The notes below the pieces were generated by a model. The model made no database searches. It was not told the origin of the DNA and saw only the letters and a list, made by a program, of their open reading frames with translations. This document shows, piece by piece, positions 26,757 through 34,612 of a DNA stretch of 64,000 nucleotides. Numbering within the stretch: position 1 is the stretch's first letter; each line of letters opens with the position of its first letter. The position numbers were made by a program, and so were the translations under genes. This DNA is from an uncultured Alistipes sp. (lineage in GTDB: Bacteria > Bacteroidota > Bacteroidia > Bacteroidales > Rikenellaceae), in contig CASDZK010000001.1 in the NCBI GenBank assembly GCA_949286165.1, forward strand, positions 1 to 64,000. The letters run 5' to 3'.

Positions 26757-27479
26757 TTATAAGTTTGGTTTCAGTCTGATCATAGCATTGCACAACGCCG
26801 TATTTTCCCGGGTCAACGAAAACACGAGCGTTTCTTCCTTTCGTTCGCAGGCGATATTTACGACGGCGCCGAACATCGATTCCCGCATAAAATTGATATC
26901 GAGACGGTCTATCGTTTTCTCCTTAAATTCTTCCAACGGCAAAGTGTCGAGCATCCACCCGATATACCGGGTGGTATTGGCATGACCGTTGAAATCGATG
27001 TCGGTATAAGCCACCCGGTGCATGCCGGCCGGCTCGGGACGTACCGGTCTTACCCGCACCGGTTTGATGGACAGCGCTTCGCCCGTGACGCACTCCAGAT
27101 ATTTCGGGAAACCGGTCAGATCCTTTACGCGCCGATCCCGGATATCGATTACCGACCAGTAAGTACAAGCCTCGGCCAATACTCGGTCTTCTGCATCCCG
27201 GACGATGAAATTCCGGACCGTATGCAACTTTTCTACGCTTTCCACCCACGTTTCAATGTAGAAACATTCGTATTGATCGGGATAACGCCGAATCTCGACA
27301 GCCATGCGCGAAAGAACCCATGCTGCATGTTCCCGAATCAAATTCCGCAAGCCGAACCCCAGGGCATCGGCATCTTTTCCCGCGCTTTCCAAAATATAAT
27401 CGCATAGAGAAACCAATGTGGCGCGACGCGAAAAATCCACATCCCGGGGAGTGATCGTAAAATCATAACGATTAGCCAT
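26757..27479 (-). CDS. Acyl-ACP thioesterase
   Basis: 240 residues, of the plant FatA/FatB-like acyl-ACP thioesterase family that occurs in Bacteroidota and Firmicutes; it releases fatty acids from acyl carrier protein. Two tandem hotdog folds: the first contains LVSLCDYILESAGKDADALGFG and the second holds the conserved VAYTDIDFNGHANTTRYIGWMLD segment with the catalytic Asn/His. The open frame extends upstream to 27665, but that extra 62 residues is the antisense of the radical-SAM gene; the ATG at 27479 begins the family N-terminus. It lies between the radical-SAM gene (19 bases) and purT (9 bases). Confidence 0.9.
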   Translation of the reverse strand: MANRYDFTITPRDVDFSRRATLVSLCDYILESAGKDADALGFGLRNLIREHAAWVLSRMAVEIRRYPDQYECFYIETWVESVEKLHTVRNFIVRDAEDRVLAEACTYWSVIDIRDRRVKDLTGFPKYLECVTGEALSIKPVRVRPVRPEPAGMHRVAYTDIDFNGHANTTRYIGWMLDTLPLEEFKEKTIDRLDINFMRESMFGAVVNIACERKEETLVFSLTRENTALCNAMIRLKPNL

Positions 27480-27498
27480 ATCTCTCTGTTCTAATTTA

Positions 27499-29151
27499 TC
27501 AAACCGGCTCCGCCGCACGGAATACCGGATAAGAATGTTGCTGCCGCCTGTCGTATCCGAACCAATAAACCGTCTCCGTTCCCTGCAAGCGATACAGGCG
27601 CATTCCGGAACAATACGTTCCTTTTTCGGCCGTCGCTTTTCCAGGCAATTCGCCACGATACGCAACCAACGACGCTCCCGGCCCTTTCCGCAAGGACAAA
27701 CCGGCCTCGACCCATGCTACGGACAGATCCGTCAGATAAGTTTCGTAAGAACGGGTACGGCAAAAATCATACAACAACATTCCCCTGCGTTCCATACTCA
27801 ACGGCTGTTCCAACACATCTTTGTCCCAAAGATAATACAAATAATCGTGCAAAAATCTTTTTTCCTTCCGAATCAAGCGGGAAAACAACGGCCGCCATTC
27901 CGGCACATTGTAATAAAAGTCCAGCAAACGGGACAAGAGCGCCGCCTCGTGCAAATCCGCCGCGCTCATTTGAGGGGTCCGCAACACTTCATAAGGAGGC
28001 AACGGAGCATAGATGATGCCCCATTCTCCGGCCCGGCGACGCATATCGGTTCCCGGCAACAACTTCAAGAGTTCCAGTTGAATTTCCCCCACGCCGATCT
28101 CCGCCAAAGTCACGACATCCCCGTAAATCATTTCCAAAGAATACAACGGAAGACCCGCTATCAAATCAGCATGGGTCTCCACCGTATCCAGCGACGCCAG
28201 GAAACGGAGTCCCTCCAGACTTTTTTCCAGCGATCCGACCCGTCCGCAAGCCTGCAATACTTCTTCCCGCAGGCTCTGAATTCCGGCTTCCAGATGCAGC
28301 AATCCCGCAGGCAAAGCACGCAATCGTTCGCGAACGGCCGGAGGAAGCAAGGCCGGATGAACCTCCAGATGAAACCGCAACCGTCCCGCATACTCGCCGA
28401 ACAAATCGAGCATCGCCGCAGCCCGGGAAACGGAACCGTTGAACGTGCGGTCCAACAGCCGGATATCCCGAATGCCGCGGTTCGCAATCCCGTCGATCCG
28501 CCGGCGAACCGTTTCGAGCGGCAATACCCGCACGGGCTTATCCCTCCCGCTGACGCAAAAAGCGCAGGAGTTGAAACACCCTCTCGCCGTTTCCAGTTGA
28601 ACGAACGGCTTCTCCCAATTGAAAAACAGGCTGTCCTGAGGATCGTTCAGTCCGGCGATATCCGCCACCCGGGACAACCCGTTGTCCGCATAAACTCCGT
28701 TTTCATCGATATAGCAAAGTCCCGGAATGGTTTTCCACCGGGACTTGTCCGTATATACATCCAACCAATCGTGAAACGTCTCTTCCGCTTCGCCCCGGAA
28801 CAGAACGCTTGCATACGTCCGCAACGGAGCGTACTCTTCATTGTCTCCCAAAAATTCGGGACCTCCTTCAACGATAACCGTTTCCGGCAACAACCGGGCC
28901 ACCCGCGACAACACCTCATCCACATACCGATGAGTAAAAAGCCAGACCGAAACGGCAATGATGTCGGGAGCCGCGGCCACAACACGCGAGACCAACGACT
29001 GCAAAGGCGTGGACAGAGTCGCACTTATTACCGACCATTCCACGTCGGTCCGCCGTTTCTGAGCCTCGATAACCGGCAAAGCCAACGACGAATGGGCATA
29101 TGACGAATTGACATCCAGCCACACCAATTTCACGTTTCCATTATTCGGCAT
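27499..29151 (-). CDS. B12-binding-domain radical SAM protein
   Basis: 550 residues. N-terminal cobalamin-binding-type Rossmann domain (LVWLDVNSSYAHSSLALP, PDIIAVSVWLFTHRYVDEVL, VEGGPEFLG) lacking the DxHxxG base-off His motif. Then a radical-SAM core with the [4Fe-4S] motif CFNSCAFC and a TIM-barrel continuation (LEVHPALLPP, LHLEAGIQS, THADLIAGLP), and a C-terminal ~130-residue domain of the DUF4080 type (from memory). Its reaction is unknown; this family is widespread in Bacteroidota and Clostridia. It is positioned between iron-uptake genes and the thioesterase, so co-expressed with FeoAB; an Fe-S enzyme under an iron-uptake promoter is a plausible fit. Confidence 0.85.
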   Translation of the reverse strand: MPNNGNVKLVWLDVNSSYAHSSLALPVIEAQKRRTDVEWSVISATLSTPLQSLVSRVVAAAPDIIAVSVWLFTHRYVDEVLSRVARLLPETVIVEGGPEFLGDNEEYAPLRTYASVLFRGEAEETFHDWLDVYTDKSRWKTIPGLCYIDENGVYADNGLSRVADIAGLNDPQDSLFFNWEKPFVQLETARGCFNSCAFCVSGRDKPVRVLPLETVRRRIDGIANRGIRDIRLLDRTFNGSVSRAAAMLDLFGEYAGRLRFHLEVHPALLPPAVRERLRALPAGLLHLEAGIQSLREEVLQACGRVGSLEKSLEGLRFLASLDTVETHADLIAGLPLYSLEMIYGDVVTLAEIGVGEIQLELLKLLPGTDMRRRAGEWGIIYAPLPPYEVLRTPQMSAADLHEAALLSRLLDFYYNVPEWRPLFSRLIRKEKRFLHDYLYYLWDKDVLEQPLSMERRGMLLYDFCRTRSYETYLTDLSVAWVEAGLSLRKGPGASLVAYRGELPGKATAEKGTYCSGMRLYRLQGTETVYWFGYDRRQQHSYPVFRAAEPV

Positions 29152-29162
29152 ACCCTACCCCG

Positions 29163-29309
29163 TTATTTTTTCTTTCCGGTCAGTCTGTCCTTCCCGCAAC
29201 AACCGCAGCCGCAACCGCCTTCCTTATTCCGGAAAAAACGAATGGCCCTGTAAACGCCCCATCCCACGATAAGCGTTACCGTAAGCAAAGCCAGGACATG
29301 TTGTATCAT
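29163..29309 (-). CDS. FeoB-associated Cys-rich membrane protein
   Basis: 48-residue ORF starting 1 base after the feoAB stop. It has one N-terminal transmembrane helix (VLALLTVTLIVGWGVY), a basic segment RAIRFFRNK, and a cytoplasmic GGCGCGCCGK cluster with four cysteines, ending RLTGKKK. This is the FeoB-associated Cys-rich family (same role class as FeoC), thought to help the ferrous iron permease or to bind iron. Tight linkage to feoAB and the Cys cluster make the call secure despite the size. Confidence 0.88.
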   Translation of the reverse strand: MIQHVLALLTVTLIVGWGVYRAIRFFRNKEGGCGCGCCGKDRLTGKKK

Positions 29310-29310
29310 G

Positions 29311-31797
29311 TTATCCGAAAATTTGATATACGATAAAACTAACGATCCAGGCCAATCCCGTAGTGTATCCGACGGTCAGCAAGGCCCATTTCCACGCGCC
29401 CGTTTCCCGTCGGATCGCCGTAACCGCCGCCACGCAAGGGAAATAAATCAGCACGAACATCAAAAACGAAAACGCCACGGCTTTATTGAATACCTTTTCG
29501 CCTTTCCTCGGGCCATAAGTATAGACATCTTCCTTCAACCGGTTCTCCAACTGGTACTCGGTATCGTCTCCTTCCATATCCACTTGATTGATGACTCCCA
29601 GCGTCGAAACGACGATTTCCTTGGCGGCAATCCCCGACAACAGCCCTACCCCGATTTTCCAGTCGAAGCCGAGCGGAGCGACCACGGGTTCGATAGCTTT
29701 GCCGATACGGCCCAAATAGCTGGCGCTCTGCTGTTCAGTCATCTCTTGCAAACCGATCGCATGCAACAGGCTGTCGCGCTGCCGTTCCGCCGTTACAACC
29801 GGCACGCCGGCCTCGACCGCACGGTCATACGTCTGCGCAGCCTCCGTTTTCAACGCACGGTAATGATTTTCCCGGCTGCTGTCGGGACGCGGATAATAGC
29901 CCAGCACCCAGATAACGACCACGGCGATCAAAATAATTCCCCCCATTTTCTGCAAATACTGCGACCCTTTCAGCCACATGTGTTTGACCGTCGTCAAGGC
30001 CGAAGGGACCCGATACGGAGGAAGCTCCATGACAAAAGGTTGGTCCTGTCCCTTAAACAACACCTTTTTGAACAACAAGGCGGTAAAGATCGCCAACAAT
30101 ATCCCGATCAAATAAATGACGAACAACATATTTCCCGCATGCTCCGGGAAAAACGCCCCGATAATCAGGATATATACCGGCAACCGGGCGCTGCACGACA
30201 TGAAAGGCGTGATCAGTATCGTCAGAATACGGTTCGTACGGTTTTCGATGATACGCGACGCCATAATGGCCGGCACGTTGCAACCGAACCCCATGACCAA
30301 AGGGATGAACGATTTGCCGTGCAACCCGATCTTATGCATCAGCTTATCCATGATAAAAGCCGCCCGGGCCATGTAGCCGCTGTCTTCCAGGATGGAAATG
30401 AACAGAAAAAGCAACAAGATATTCGGCAAAAAAACGATAACGCTGCCGATTCCGCCGATAATGCCGTTTACCAGCAAATCCTTGAACGGACCTTCGGCCA
30501 TCGCGTCCGAAAGCCATCCCTGCAAAGCCCCCACCAGATACTCGATTCCCATCATCGGATATTCCCCCAACGTGAACGTCGCGTAGAATATGATCCACAT
30601 GATAAAAATGAAAATAGGGAACCCCCACACCTTATGGGTAATGATGGTATCGATGATTTCCGCCTGTTTATGCCGGATTTTGTTGTGGACATAAGTTTCT
30701 TTCATCGCTCCGCTAACAAAACCGTAACGGGCGTCGGCGAAAACGGTCTCCGGATCGTCTCCGTACTCTCTCTTTATCTGCGCCCGGATATCGTCGACCA
30801 ACGGTTGCACATTGTCCATATCCGGTATGTCGCGCGTGATTTCGCGATCGCCCTCCAGCAGTTTTATCGCCGTAAAACGAGGCGTAAACCGAAAATCGAT
30901 ACCCGAATCGAGTTTGTTTTCCAACATCTCGATCCATTGTTCCAAATAAAGTCCGTAATTGATGTCCACCCCTTCCGACTTTCCCTTCGCCTGCGTGTCG
31001 TTGAAAACCGTCACGATCTCGTTCAACAAATGGGGAATGCCGCGACCTTTTTTCGCCACGGTAGGAATGAACGGAATGCCCAGCAATCCCCCCATCGCCT
31101 TATAATCGAACCGGTCTCCCGATTCCGCCAGCTCGTCGAACATATTCAACGCGACGACGATCCGCTGTCCCATGTCGATCAATTGCGTTGTCAGATAAAG
31201 ATTGCGCTCGAGGTTCGAAGCATCCAACACATTGATAATGATGTCCGGCTTATTTTCAACGATGTACTCCCGCACATACAGCTCTTCGGGCGAATAAGCA
31301 GACAAGGAATAGGTGCCGGGCAAATCGGTCAAGGTAATGCGGTATCCTTTAAAACGGATCGAAGCCTCCTTCTTATCCACCGTCACACCCGAATAATTCC
31401 CCACATGTTCGTTCAACCCCGAAATATAATTGAACAGCGACGTCTTTCCGCTATTGGGGTTGCCGATAAGGGCCACGTGAATATGCGTATCGTCGTCCCG
31501 GTTGTCCGTCAAAATAACCGAAGGAGTTACCAATGGTTCCGTTCCCGGCATGCCGGGAAGCGGTTTTTCCTCAAGCCCGGGCTCTACCGTTATCAATGCC
31601 GCTTCGGCCCGTCTCAACGAAACATTATACCCCATGATTTCATACTCGATAGGATCTTTCAACGGGGCGTTCTTAATGGCCGTAACCCGCTTACCTTTGA
31701 CAAATCCCATCTCGGACAAACGTTTCCGAAAAGCACTGTCCCCCTCCACTCTCACAATAATGGCGGAATTTCCATTCCCAAGTTCAGACAACCGCAT
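29311..31797 (-). CDS. feoB: FeoA-FeoB fusion ferrous iron permease
   Basis: 828 residues. FeoA SH3-like domain (1-75: RLSEMGFVKGKRVTAIKNAPLKDP), a linker of about 30, then FeoB: G1 GNPNSGKTS (112-120), G2 with NYSGVTVDKKE, G3 DLPGTYSLSAYSPEE, G4 NMFDE, and the membrane domain with two Gate motifs (FGCNVPAIMASR and the later ESGIAAKEIVVSTLG-like segment LLSGIAAKEIV). It imports Fe2+ using GTPase control. It heads a minus-strand operon with the Cys-rich protein, radical-SAM protein, thioesterase and purT, and has a promoter about 100 bases upstream. Confidence 0.97.
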   Translation of the reverse strand: MRLSELGNGNSAIIVRVEGDSAFRKRLSEMGFVKGKRVTAIKNAPLKDPIEYEIMGYNVSLRRAEAALITVEPGLEEKPLPGMPGTEPLVTPSVILTDNRDDDTHIHVALIGNPNSGKTSLFNYISGLNEHVGNYSGVTVDKKEASIRFKGYRITLTDLPGTYSLSAYSPEELYVREYIVENKPDIIINVLDASNLERNLYLTTQLIDMGQRIVVALNMFDELAESGDRFDYKAMGGLLGIPFIPTVAKKGRGIPHLLNEIVTVFNDTQAKGKSEGVDINYGLYLEQWIEMLENKLDSGIDFRFTPRFTAIKLLEGDREITRDIPDMDNVQPLVDDIRAQIKREYGDDPETVFADARYGFVSGAMKETYVHNKIRHKQAEIIDTIITHKVWGFPIFIFIMWIIFYATFTLGEYPMMGIEYLVGALQGWLSDAMAEGPFKDLLVNGIIGGIGSVIVFLPNILLLFLFISILEDSGYMARAAFIMDKLMHKIGLHGKSFIPLVMGFGCNVPAIMASRIIENRTNRILTILITPFMSCSARLPVYILIIGAFFPEHAGNMLFVIYLIGILLAIFTALLFKKVLFKGQDQPFVMELPPYRVPSALTTVKHMWLKGSQYLQKMGGIILIAVVVIWVLGYYPRPDSSRENHYRALKTEAAQTYDRAVEAGVPVVTAERQRDSLLHAIGLQEMTEQQSASYLGRIGKAIEPVVAPLGFDWKIGVGLLSGIAAKEIVVSTLGVINQVDMEGDDTEYQLENRLKEDVYTYGPRKGEKVFNKAVAFSFLMFVLIYFPCVAAVTAIRRETGAWKWALLTVGYTTGLAWIVSFIVYQIFG

Positions 31798-31892
31798 GAA
31801 TATATGCTTTTAAACAGATAAATTAAAGATTATCAATTCGTTCTATTTTGAGCAAAAAAATGAAGACAAAAACGTTTCTTCTTTTGTAATTG

Positions 31893-31926
31893 CAAAGATA
31901 GTCTTAATTTTGTTGTCGGATACAAA
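31893..31926 (-). promoter_or_regulatory. Promoter of the feoAB operon
   Basis: Minus-strand TATCTTTG (31893-31900) with TTTG at 31923-31926, 22 bases between. The ORF starts about 96 bases downstream. Confidence 0.5.
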
Positions 31927-31958
31927 ATCTCCGTATTCTTCCGCCGGATTATCCAATT

Positions 31959-31976
31959 ATACCTAATTGTAGGTAT
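31959..31976. promoter_or_regulatory. 18-bp palindrome in the feoAB/GH20 intergenic region
   Basis: ATACCTA, ATTG, TAGGTAT: perfect 7-base arms (31959-31965 and 31970-31976). It lies 33 bases upstream of the feoAB -33 element and 27 bases before the GH20 ATG, and so could be an operator for either. Its size resembles sites of dimeric repressors; the factor is unknown. Confidence 0.4.
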
Positions 31977-32002
31977 GTAACATAACCGCAAACCACCGTT
32001 CC

Positions 32003-34342
32003 ATGAAAAATTTATTCCTGATATTATGCTGCGCTGCATGCTTGAGTTCATGCAGCAACAACCGAAACCCAGTTCCGGACATTATTCCCCAACCGGCCCA
32101 TCTGTTCATGCAGGAAGGTCGATTCTCGCTGACGGACAATGCCGTTATCGGCTACCCGAAAGAAAACGAAACGCTGAAACAATCGGCGGAAATGTTGGCG
32201 GAAATGCTGGGTAAAGCCACTTCTCTGTCGTTCCAAACGGTTCCCGACGAAGATCAATGCCAGATCGCCCTGGTTCCGCAAGATTCGGAAAACGGGGCGG
32301 AAGCTTACAGTCTCAGCATAACCCCGACTCAAATCATCATTTCCGCAGACCGGTATAACGGTGTATTTTACGCTTTGCAAACTCTGTTTCAAATGCTGCC
32401 TCCCGAAGTTTATTCCGCCGAAGGAGCCCGGCAAACGAACTACGTTTTGCCCTGCATAGAAATATTCGACTATCCCCAATTCAAATGGCGGGGGCTGCAT
32501 TTGGACGTTTCCCGCCATTTCTTTCCCAAAGAATTCATATATAAGATCATCGACCTGCTGGCCATGCATAAAATGAACGTCTTTCACTGGCATCTGACCG
32601 ATGACCAAGGCTGGCGGCTCCAAATCAAAAAATATCCGTTATTGACGGAAATAGCGGCGTGGCGGGTAAACAGAGAAGATTCGACCTGGAATGCCCGTCC
32701 TCCCATGAAACCCGGAGAAAAGCCCTCTTACGGAGGTTTTTATACACAGCAGGAGGTAAAAGACATTGTGGCTTATGCCGCCCGCCGCGGAGTAACTATC
32801 GTTCCGGAAATCGAAATGCCGGGACATTCGGCCGAAATATTCGCCGCTTATCCGGAACTTTCCTGTACGGGCAAACAACAGACCGTCCTTCCCGGCGGAA
32901 CGTACCCCCCGGATTACGCCACGTCGTTATGTCCCGGCAACGAAGAAGTTTACCGTTTTCTGGAAGGGGTACTGGACGAAGTACTGGAACTGTTTCCTTC
33001 GGAATACATCCACATAGGGGGCGACGAAGCCTCCAAAAAATTATGGGAAACCTGTCCGAAATGCCAGGCCCGGATGAAAAAGGAAGGTTTAAAAAATACG
33101 GACGAGTTACAGGGTTACCTAATCAAGCGCATCGAAAAATACCTGAATGGAAAAGGCCGCAAACTGATCGGCTGGGACGAAATACTGGAAAAAAACCTGT
33201 CGCCTGAAACCGCCGTCATGTCCTGGCGCGGAATGGCAGGAGGCATACAGGCCGCACAATCGGGACACGACGTAGTCATGTCTCCGGGAACCCACCTTTA
33301 TTTCGATCATTACCAGAACACCCCTGAAAACGAACCGACAGCCATCGGCGGCTTCTCTACCGTGAAGAAGGTATATGATTTCAAGCCCATTCCGGACCTG
33401 TTGGAACCCAACGGTTCGGAAGCCAAACATATTCTGGGAGTACAGGCCAATACATGGACGGAATACATCGCAACGCCGGAACAGGCGGAATACATGATCG
33501 TTCCCCGCATCAGCGCATTGGCGGAAGTGGCCTGGAGTCCGGATTACACGCGGGACTGGTTTCTGTTCATGAAACGGCTGCATACGGTTCAAATGGGCAG
33601 ATTCGACCAAATGGGCATCCGTTACCATCAAGGAGCGGACTACGTGCATTTCATGGCATTGCCCGACCCGGAAAACGAACGGTTCATGATAAACATGGAA
33701 TCGGAAATTTACGGCGTTCAGATACGTTACACTACCGATAGCAGCGTCCCCACGCTGAAATCCGCCCTGTTCAAAGGGCCGATCGAAATACAGGCCCCCA
33801 CATTGCTCCGGGCGATCGTAGTCAAAAACAACACGATCCTATCGAAAACCCCTTCGGAACGCTACGTCGGTATGCACAAAGCCGTCGGGAAACCGGTTCT
33901 TTACAAATCGCCCTTCAGCTCCCAATACAGAGGGAAGGGAGCGGAAACGCTGAACGACGGATTCACGGGTTCCACCGACCTGAATGACATAGAAAACCAA
34001 GGAATAGCCAATCGGGATTTGGATATCGTTTACGACATGGGAGAGCCTACCGAATTTTCTTCGGTAAAAGGTTCCTTTTTGCAGAGCATAGGAGCATGGG
34101 TCTATTTCCCATCAAGCCTTGTCGTGGAAGTTTCAGACGACGGAAAAAACTTTACGGAACAGGGAAGAGTGGAAAATCCGTTCGACAGGAATTCCCAGGT
34201 AGCCCGCAAAACGTTGGAAATCACGGGAAATTTTACAGGCAGATATATTCGGATAAAAGCTGAAAACCCGATAACTCCCGAAGGACTGCCCGGCGCGGGC
34301 CAGAAAAACTGGTTATTCGTCGATGAAATATTCGTGAACTGA
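32003..34342 (+). CDS. GH20 beta-N-acetylhexosaminidase lipoprotein
   Basis: 779 residues. Lipobox LSSC with Cys17 (outer-membrane lipoprotein). GH20b-type N-terminal domain (about 25-150), then the TIM barrel: HLDVSRHFFPKEFI, NVFHWHLTDDQGWRLQIKKYP, VPEIEMPGHS, and the catalytic Asp341-Glu342 pair in IHIGGDEASKK, with WDEIL and TWTEYIATPEQAEYM later. Substrate-assisted hydrolysis of terminal GlcNAc/GalNAc is the known family reaction. After about 620 there is a chitobiase-like beta domain (YTTDSSVPT) and a C-terminal discoidin-like segment (DLDIVYDMGEPTEFSS onward). First of three consecutive plus-strand glycosidase genes; likely acts on host or plant-derived N-acetylhexosamine-capped glycans. 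Confidence 0.95.
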   Translation: MKNLFLILCCAACLSSCSNNRNPVPDIIPQPAHLFMQEGRFSLTDNAVIGYPKENETLKQSAEMLAEMLGKATSLSFQTVPDEDQCQIALVPQDSENGAEAYSLSITPTQIIISADRYNGVFYALQTLFQMLPPEVYSAEGARQTNYVLPCIEIFDYPQFKWRGLHLDVSRHFFPKEFIYKIIDLLAMHKMNVFHWHLTDDQGWRLQIKKYPLLTEIAAWRVNREDSTWNARPPMKPGEKPSYGGFYTQQEVKDIVAYAARRGVTIVPEIEMPGHSAEIFAAYPELSCTGKQQTVLPGGTYPPDYATSLCPGNEEVYRFLEGVLDEVLELFPSEYIHIGGDEASKKLWETCPKCQARMKKEGLKNTDELQGYLIKRIEKYLNGKGRKLIGWDEILEKNLSPETAVMSWRGMAGGIQAAQSGHDVVMSPGTHLYFDHYQNTPENEPTAIGGFSTVKKVYDFKPIPDLLEPNGSEAKHILGVQANTWTEYIATPEQAEYMIVPRISALAEVAWSPDYTRDWFLFMKRLHTVQMGRFDQMGIRYHQGADYVHFMALPDPENERFMINMESEIYGVQIRYTTDSSVPTLKSALFKGPIEIQAPTLLRAIVVKNNTILSKTPSERYVGMHKAVGKPVLYKSPFSSQYRGKGAETLNDGFTGSTDLNDIENQGIANRDLDIVYDMGEPTEFSSVKGSFLQSIGAWVYFPSSLVVEVSDDGKNFTEQGRVENPFDRNSQVARKTLEITGNFTGRYIRIKAENPITPEGLPGAGQKNWLFVDEIFVN

Positions 34343-34430
34343 CAAAACCGATTTCCGGACACTGCGAAAACGGTCCTCCAAGTCACATCTTTCGTGCCGT
34401 TGCTTTTCAAACGATACGGCCGCGTGCTTT

Positions 34431-34534
34431 AAATCAAAATTTTGCATCCCAACAATTCTCCGGAAGATACAAGGGACTGTCCATTTTACTTTTTGGACAG
34501 TCCCTTGTATCTTCCGACGCAACAAATCAAAATT
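34431..34534. repeat. Long perfect hairpin flanked by 11-bp direct repeats
   Basis: A 23-base arm (34461-34483) is fully complementary to 34494-34516 with a 10-base loop; the core is GGGACTGTCC / GGACAGTCCC. AAATCAAAATT occurs at 34431-34441 and again at 34524-34534, enclosing the hairpin. No T-tract follows, so it is a poor terminator. The layout resembles a tiny inverted-repeat element or a remnant of transposon ends. Confidence 0.5.
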
Positions 34535-34581
34535 CTCAATTTTTATATCAATTTTATGACAAAAGTAATCGGGAGCATCGT

Positions 34582-34589
34582 TATATTTG
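34582..34589 (+). promoter_or_regulatory. -7 element of the GH106-GH78 genes
   Basis: TATATTTG, 23 bases before the GH106 ATG. The -33 region (around 34560) has no TTG. Confidence 0.45.
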
Positions 34590-34612
34590 TCAAATAACTA
34601 ATCTGAACTTTC

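Noticed and set aside
27535..29103. Plus-strand open frame of about 522 codons
   Set aside because: Antisense to the radical-SAM gene with no recognisable domain.
29308..31821. Long plus-strand open frame of about 837 codons
   Set aside because: It is antisense to the clear feoAB gene, has no family features and is Arg/Gln/His-rich like other antisense frames in this GC-moderate genome.
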